Shown in pieces: positions 3,420 to 6,036 of a stretch of 6,036 nucleotides of DNA. How positions within the stretch are numbered: position 1 is the first letter of the stretch; every line of letters begins with the position of its first letter. Below the pieces are notes generated by a model, which was not told the origin of the DNA, did no database searches, and saw only the letters and a program-made list of their open reading frames with translations. The stretch lies in contig JAEWMM010000223.1 in assembly GCA_023457175.1 (NCBI GenBank), forward strand, positions 1 through 6,036, read 5' to 3'. The stretch comes from Bacillota bacterium (GTDB lineage: Bacteria; Bacillota; Clostridia; Oscillospirales; Ruminococcaceae). The position numbers were made by a program, and so were the translations under genes.

Positions 3420-6036
3420 ATGTTTTCTCTCCCGAATTTTGCGGTCAGGCGCCCTGTCTGCATGCTCGTATGCGTACTCGCGCTTTTTCTGTTCGGCACC
3501 GGCTCGATTATGGGCATGCCGATTGAATCAACCCCTGAGATGGATATGCCGATGATGATTGTCATGACGCGCTACAGCGGCGCTTCGCCCGACGAGGTGG
3601 ATCAGGCGGTGACCGAGCGGGTCGAAAGCGCGCTCTCCGCCGTCAGCGGCATTGAGAGCATGTCTTCGACTTCCAGCGCGGGCAGCTCGCGCGTGATGCT
3701 GCAATTCTCGTACAACGATGATATGGACGACAAATATCAGGACGTTACCTCGGCGCTTTCGAGAATCAATCTGCCGGACGGGGCGGGAGATCCCACCGTC
3801 ATCAAAATGAGCACCGCCAACATGAACAACTCGGTTATGCGGCTGTCGATCACCTCGGACGGCGACACCAGCAGCATCACCGATTATATCGAAGACAATA
3901 TCGTGCCGGAGATTGAAAAGATTGAGGGCGTCGGCGAGGTCAGCGTGCGCGGCGGCCGCAACAAATATATCAGCATCGAGCTGATGGAGGATCGCTTAAA
4001 CCAATACGGCCTGAGCATGGGCGACGTTTCGAGGGCGATCGCCAATGCCGAATTTGAGGTGACCGTCGGCACCGCAAACCGCGGCGACGTTGAGTTAAGC
4101 CTGGTCGGCAGCGCCGAGTACAATACCTATCAGGCGCTGGCAGATATTCCGGTCTCGTTAAAATCGGGCGATATTCTGCATATCTCAGATGTCGCCAACG
4201 TCTACATGGCCGAGCAGGAGCGTTCCTCGTACAGCCGGCAGAACGGCTTTGAGAACATCAGCATCTCGGTCAATAAAGAGCAGAGCGCCAATACGATTCA
4301 GCTCTGCAACAAGATTGCGGTTCTGGTAGACGAATTAAATGCCGACGACAGTCTCGGCCTGAATATCAGAATCAGCTCCAACAGCGGCCAAACGATTATG
4401 GATAATATTAAAAACGTGGTTTCCTCGCTGATTATGGGGCTTGTTATTTCGGTCATTGTGCTGTTTTTCTTCTTTGGAGAGTGGCGCGCCTCGTTTATCG
4501 TCGGCCTGTCGATGCCAATTTCGGTCATGGCGGCGCTGGTCATGATGTCGGCCTTTGACATGACGGTTAACATGATGTCGCTGGGCGGCCTTGTCGTGGG
4601 CATCGGCATGATGGTGGATAACTCTATTGTCGTCATGGAAAGCTGCTTTAGGGCGCGCAGCGAAGAGCGCACCTTTAAAGAAAGTGTGGCGGCGGGCGCA
4701 AACCTGGTGGCCGGCTCGGTCATCGCCTCGACGGCAACGACCGTCGTCGTGTTCCTGCCCATCTCGCTGATGGACGGCATGGCGGGCCAGCTTTTTAAGG
4801 ACACCGGCTTTACCATCGTGTTTTCGATTACGGCGTCCCTTATCAGCGCGCTGACGCTGGTTCCGCTGCTCTTTGTTAAGATGCAGCCTGTAGAAAAGAT
4901 GGCGTCGTTCTCCAACCGGATGCTCAAATTCATCGACAGATATTATAATAAACTATTGCGAAAGGCGGTCAACGCCCGCAAAATCGTTGTGCTGGCTGCG
5001 GTGGCCTGCCTGATCGCCGCGGGCCTGATGTTTACGCAGATCAAAATGGAAATGATGCCCTCGATGGACCGCGGCGACGTCAGCTTGTCGGTACAGACCA
5101 AGTCGGGCTTGAGCCTTGAGGCGACCAACGCCATCATGACCGAGATTGAGGACATCATTAAGCAGGAGCCCGACGTCGAATCCTATTCACTGAGCGCGGG
5201 CGGGGGCGGCGGCATGATGGGCGGCGGCTCCTCAGGCAGCGGCTCAATATCCCTCTCGCTTAAAGAGGGACGCAGTACCTCCACCGACGACTTTGTCAAC
5301 GAGATTCGCGAAAAAACAGCGCATATCCAAAATTGCAGCATCACTACGACCGCCGAAAGCGCGATGTCGTTCGGCAACAGCACCAGCGTTGAAATCGATC
5401 TTGTCGGCGCCGATTACGGCGCGCTTAAAATCGCGGCCGCCACGGTCAGGGAGCAGCTGGCTCTGATGGACGGCATCACGGCGACCGGCAGCAGCATTTC
5501 GGACGGCGACCCGCGCGCAAAGCTTGTGGTCGACCCCATTCTGGCCAGCGCGGTCGGTATGACGCCCTATTCGGTGCTTACCGCCGCCTCGAACAAAATA
5601 GCCGGTGTGACCGCGATGGAGTACCAGCAGGGCGACACCACCTACAACGTCAAGGTCGAGTTCCCCTCGGGCCGCTATAAGAACATCAGTGATCTTTACG
5701 GCCTGATGGTCGACACCCCCTCGGGCGGGCAGATTGCCGTTACCGATATCGCACAGGTCGTTTACGAGGAGGGGCCCACCGCCATCTCGCGCGAGGATGG
5801 CGATTATATCGTCACCGTTACCGGCACGCCGGTCAGCGGCGCCGACATCACCGCCATGACCACGCAGGCTGCCGCCGCGATGCAGACGCTCGATCTGCCC
5901 GACGGCGTGACGCTGCGGGCGGGCGGCAGCATGAACATGATGCGGGATGAGTTCACCACCATCGGCTACGCGCTGTTGACCGCCGTTTTCCTTGTATTTG
6001 CCGTCATGGCCATCCAGTTTGAGTCGCTGGCCTTCT
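3420..6036 (+). CDS. RND-family efflux permease (AcrB/ACR_tran superfamily), C-terminus cut by window edge
   Basis: Proton-driven inner-membrane transporter that would export compounds in complex with the adaptor. The frame is open for 872 codons to the window edge; family members run about 1,030-1,060 residues, so TM9-TM12 are missing. Visible order: TM1 (about 10-30), first porter region (about 35-325), TM2 (about 333-352) with the FGEWRAS loop, TM3 (about 358-379), TM4 (about 386-406), TM5 (about 429-447) and TM6 (about 463-484). After these come TM7 (about 521-540), the second porter region (about 541-848) and TM8 (from about 850). TM4 carries GIGMMVDNSIVVMES: Asp400 matches the first proton-relay Asp of AcrB, while the second is Asn401. 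A Gly/Met/Ser-rich loop, AGGGGGMMGGGSSGSGS, lies at 593-609. The start follows a strong ribosome site. Typical of pumps adjoining lipoprotein adaptors in Firmicutes. The substrate, drug or otherwise, cannot be read from the sequence. Confidence 0.95.
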   Translation, partial: MFSLPNFAVRRPVCMLVCVLALFLFGTGSIMGMPIESTPEMDMPMMIVMTRYSGASPDEVDQAVTERVESALSAVSGIESMSSTSSAGSSRVMLQFSYNDDMDDKYQDVTSALSRINLPDGAGDPTVIKMSTANMNNSVMRLSITSDGDTSSITDYIEDNIVPEIEKIEGVGEVSVRGGRNKYISIELMEDRLNQYGLSMGDVSRAIANAEFEVTVGTANRGDVELSLVGSAEYNTYQALADIPVSLKSGDILHISDVANVYMAEQERSSYSRQNGFENISISVNKEQSANTIQLCNKIAVLVDELNADDSLGLNIRISSNSGQTIMDNIKNVVSSLIMGLVISVIVLFFFFGEWRASFIVGLSMPISVMAALVMMSAFDMTVNMMSLGGLVVGIGMMVDNSIVVMESCFRARSEERTFKESVAAGANLVAGSVIASTATTVVVFLPISLMDGMAGQLFKDTGFTIVFSITASLISALTLVPLLFVKMQPVEKMASFSNRMLKFIDRYYNKLLRKAVNARKIVVLAAVACLIAAGLMFTQIKMEMMPSMDRGDVSLSVQTKSGLSLEATNAIMTEIEDIIKQEPDVESYSLSAGGGGGMMGGGSSGSGSISLSLKEGRSTSTDDFVNEIREKTAHIQNCSITTTAESAMSFGNSTSVEIDLVGADYGALKIAAATVREQLALMDGITATGSSISDGDPRAKLVVDPILASAVGMTPYSVLTAASNKIAGVTAMEYQQGDTTYNVKVEFPSGRYKNISDLYGLMVDTPSGGQIAVTDIAQVVYEEGPTAISREDGDYIVTVTGTPVSGADITAMTTQAAAAMQTLDLPDGVTLRAGGSMNMMRDEFTTIGYALLTAVFLVFAVMAIQFESLAF

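Noticed and set aside
4298..4933. Minus-strand open frame of 211 codons
   Set aside because: It lies antisense to TM2-TM6 of the permease. Its Ser/Thr/Ile/Met-rich composition is the mirror of the transmembrane codons.

Overview
The window reads as part of a chromosome from a GC-rich member of the Firmicutes, most likely of the Clostridia (Oscillospiraceae-like). This is inferred from several things: strong purine-rich Shine-Dalgarno sequences, a lipoprotein-type efflux adaptor, an RND pump with no outer-membrane channel gene in view, and GC-rich coding next to an AT-rich intergenic region. No rRNA or marker gene is present to fix the taxonomy.

Layout: positions 1-1604 hold a two-component system on the minus strand. 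It has an OmpR-family response regulator (924-1604), followed by a translationally coupled sensor histidine kinase (1-934) whose C-terminal end runs off the left edge. Positions 1605-1937 are a 333-bp AT-rich divergent intergenic region. It holds a 16-bp perfect palindrome close to the regulator gene, two 30-bp-spaced TAACTTTTT direct repeats, an extended -10 promoter candidate, and three stem-loops on the efflux side, one of which looks like an intrinsic terminator. Positions 1938-3416 encode a lipoprotein periplasmic-adaptor-type (HlyD/RND membrane fusion) protein. Positions 3420-6036 encode an RND-family efflux permease (ACR_tran/AcrB superfamily), which runs off the right edge after about 872 residues, in TM8.

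How it works together: the layout suggests a self-contained envelope-stress or drug-response module. A histidine kinase with almost no extracellular loop would sense a signal in or at the membrane and phosphorylate the regulator at Asp52. The regulator would then act in the shared intergenic region to control the divergent adaptor-permease operon. The link between regulator and pump is inferred from divergent adjacency and the repeats; no binding site is proven.

The gene content is of a known type. The least explained part is the untranslated leader of the efflux operon. A terminator-like hairpin lies downstream of the best promoter candidate and upstream of the first gene. A second hairpin shares four bases with it and could compete with it.
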